DNA from: Actinomycetota bacterium
GTDB taxonomy: Bacteria; Actinomycetota; Actinomycetes; S36-B12; UBA5976
Direction: 5' to 3'
Assembly: GCA_947373075.1 (NCBI GenBank)
Contig: CANBWF010000079.1
Location: forward strand, 1 to 6,090
DNA length: 6,090 nucleotides
Position numbers and translations under genes: made by a program. Below the pieces are notes generated by a model. That model was not told the DNA's origin, did no database searches, and was given only the letters and a program-made list of their open reading frames with translations. This document shows positions 5,998 through 6,090 of this stretch, piece after piece. Each line of letters starts with the position of its first letter. The stretch's first letter is position 1.

Positions 5998-6090
5998 TCA
6001 GCGAATAATCTCCAAAGTGATTTTTTGAATGTTTTGACCACGGATCAGGTTTTGGCGAGCACTAAAACTGTTTGCCCGCCCATCATTAAC
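5998..6090 (-). CDS. 3' end of an unidentified gene (partial)
   Basis: On the minus strand a frame is open from the window edge to a TGA at 6000-5998, giving 30 residues (opening VNDGRANSFSARQN, ending KITLEIIR). Composition and codon use look like real protein. The position, converging on the hydrolase with a 34-nt gap, is what this compact genome would predict. I do not recognise the family. Another minus frame is open for only 14 codons before its stop and is less likely. The gap holds an AT-only palindrome, TTAAAACTTTTAA (5974-5986), too weak to call a terminator. Confidence 0.5.
   Translation of the reverse strand, partial: VNDGRANSFSARQNLIRGQNIQKITLEIIR

Noticed and set aside
1..6090. 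CRISPR array, insertion sequence, tRNA or riboswitch
   Set aside because: No regularly spaced repeats, transposase motifs, terminal repeats or cloverleaf-like segments were seen; the gaps between genes are all under 200 nt and hold promoters.

Overview
The window reads as chromosome from a low-GC, small-genome actinobacterium, most like the freshwater acI lineage (Nanopelagicales). This is inferred from the moderate AT bias, tight gene packing with 4-80 nt gaps, GTG/TTG starts, leaderless-type promoters, a TAP-type secreted hydrolase (a family typical of Actinobacteria), and a Brp/Blh carotene-cleaving enzyme of the kind that supplies retinal to actinorhodopsin. No rRNA, tRNA or marker gene is present, so the placement is not proven.

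Layout. At 1-72 there is the likely last part of a + strand gene. On the - strand, a two-gene unit runs from 1845 down to 95: a DUF1761 membrane protein, then 8 nt later a two-Rossmann-domain, channel-like NAD-binding (TrkA-N/RCK) protein. An 80-nt divergent promoter region (1846-1925) separates this unit from blh (1926-2879, +). Both start codons facing this region sit exactly 6 nt behind a TAGNAT -10 hexamer, which indicates leaderless mRNAs. A 7-bp perfect inverted repeat lies between the two -10 elements. blh converges on an MFS exporter (2876-4129, -), and the two stop codons share the palindrome TTAA. A 181-nt divergent region (4130-4310) then leads to a secreted alpha/beta-hydrolase of the tripeptidyl-aminopeptidase-like family (4311-5963, +). 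The window closes with the apparent 3' end of a - strand gene (5998-6090) that converges on the hydrolase.

How the genes fit together. Blh is the functional centre: it would cleave beta-carotene to two retinals, the chromophore of proton-pumping rhodopsins. No rhodopsin or carotenoid-synthesis gene is in view, so retinal would have to serve an opsin encoded elsewhere. The divergent membrane-protein/ion-channel-like pair could share control with blh, and a link between light-driven proton pumping and ion balance is possible, but that is speculation. The MFS exporter and the hydrolase look like ordinary transport and peptide-scavenging genes.

No clearly new multi-gene system, mobile element, CRISPR array or RNA gene was seen. 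The most interesting points are the mirrored leaderless promoters with a candidate operator, the channel-like protein with no K+ selectivity filter, and the Glu in place of the usual catalytic Asp in the hydrolase.
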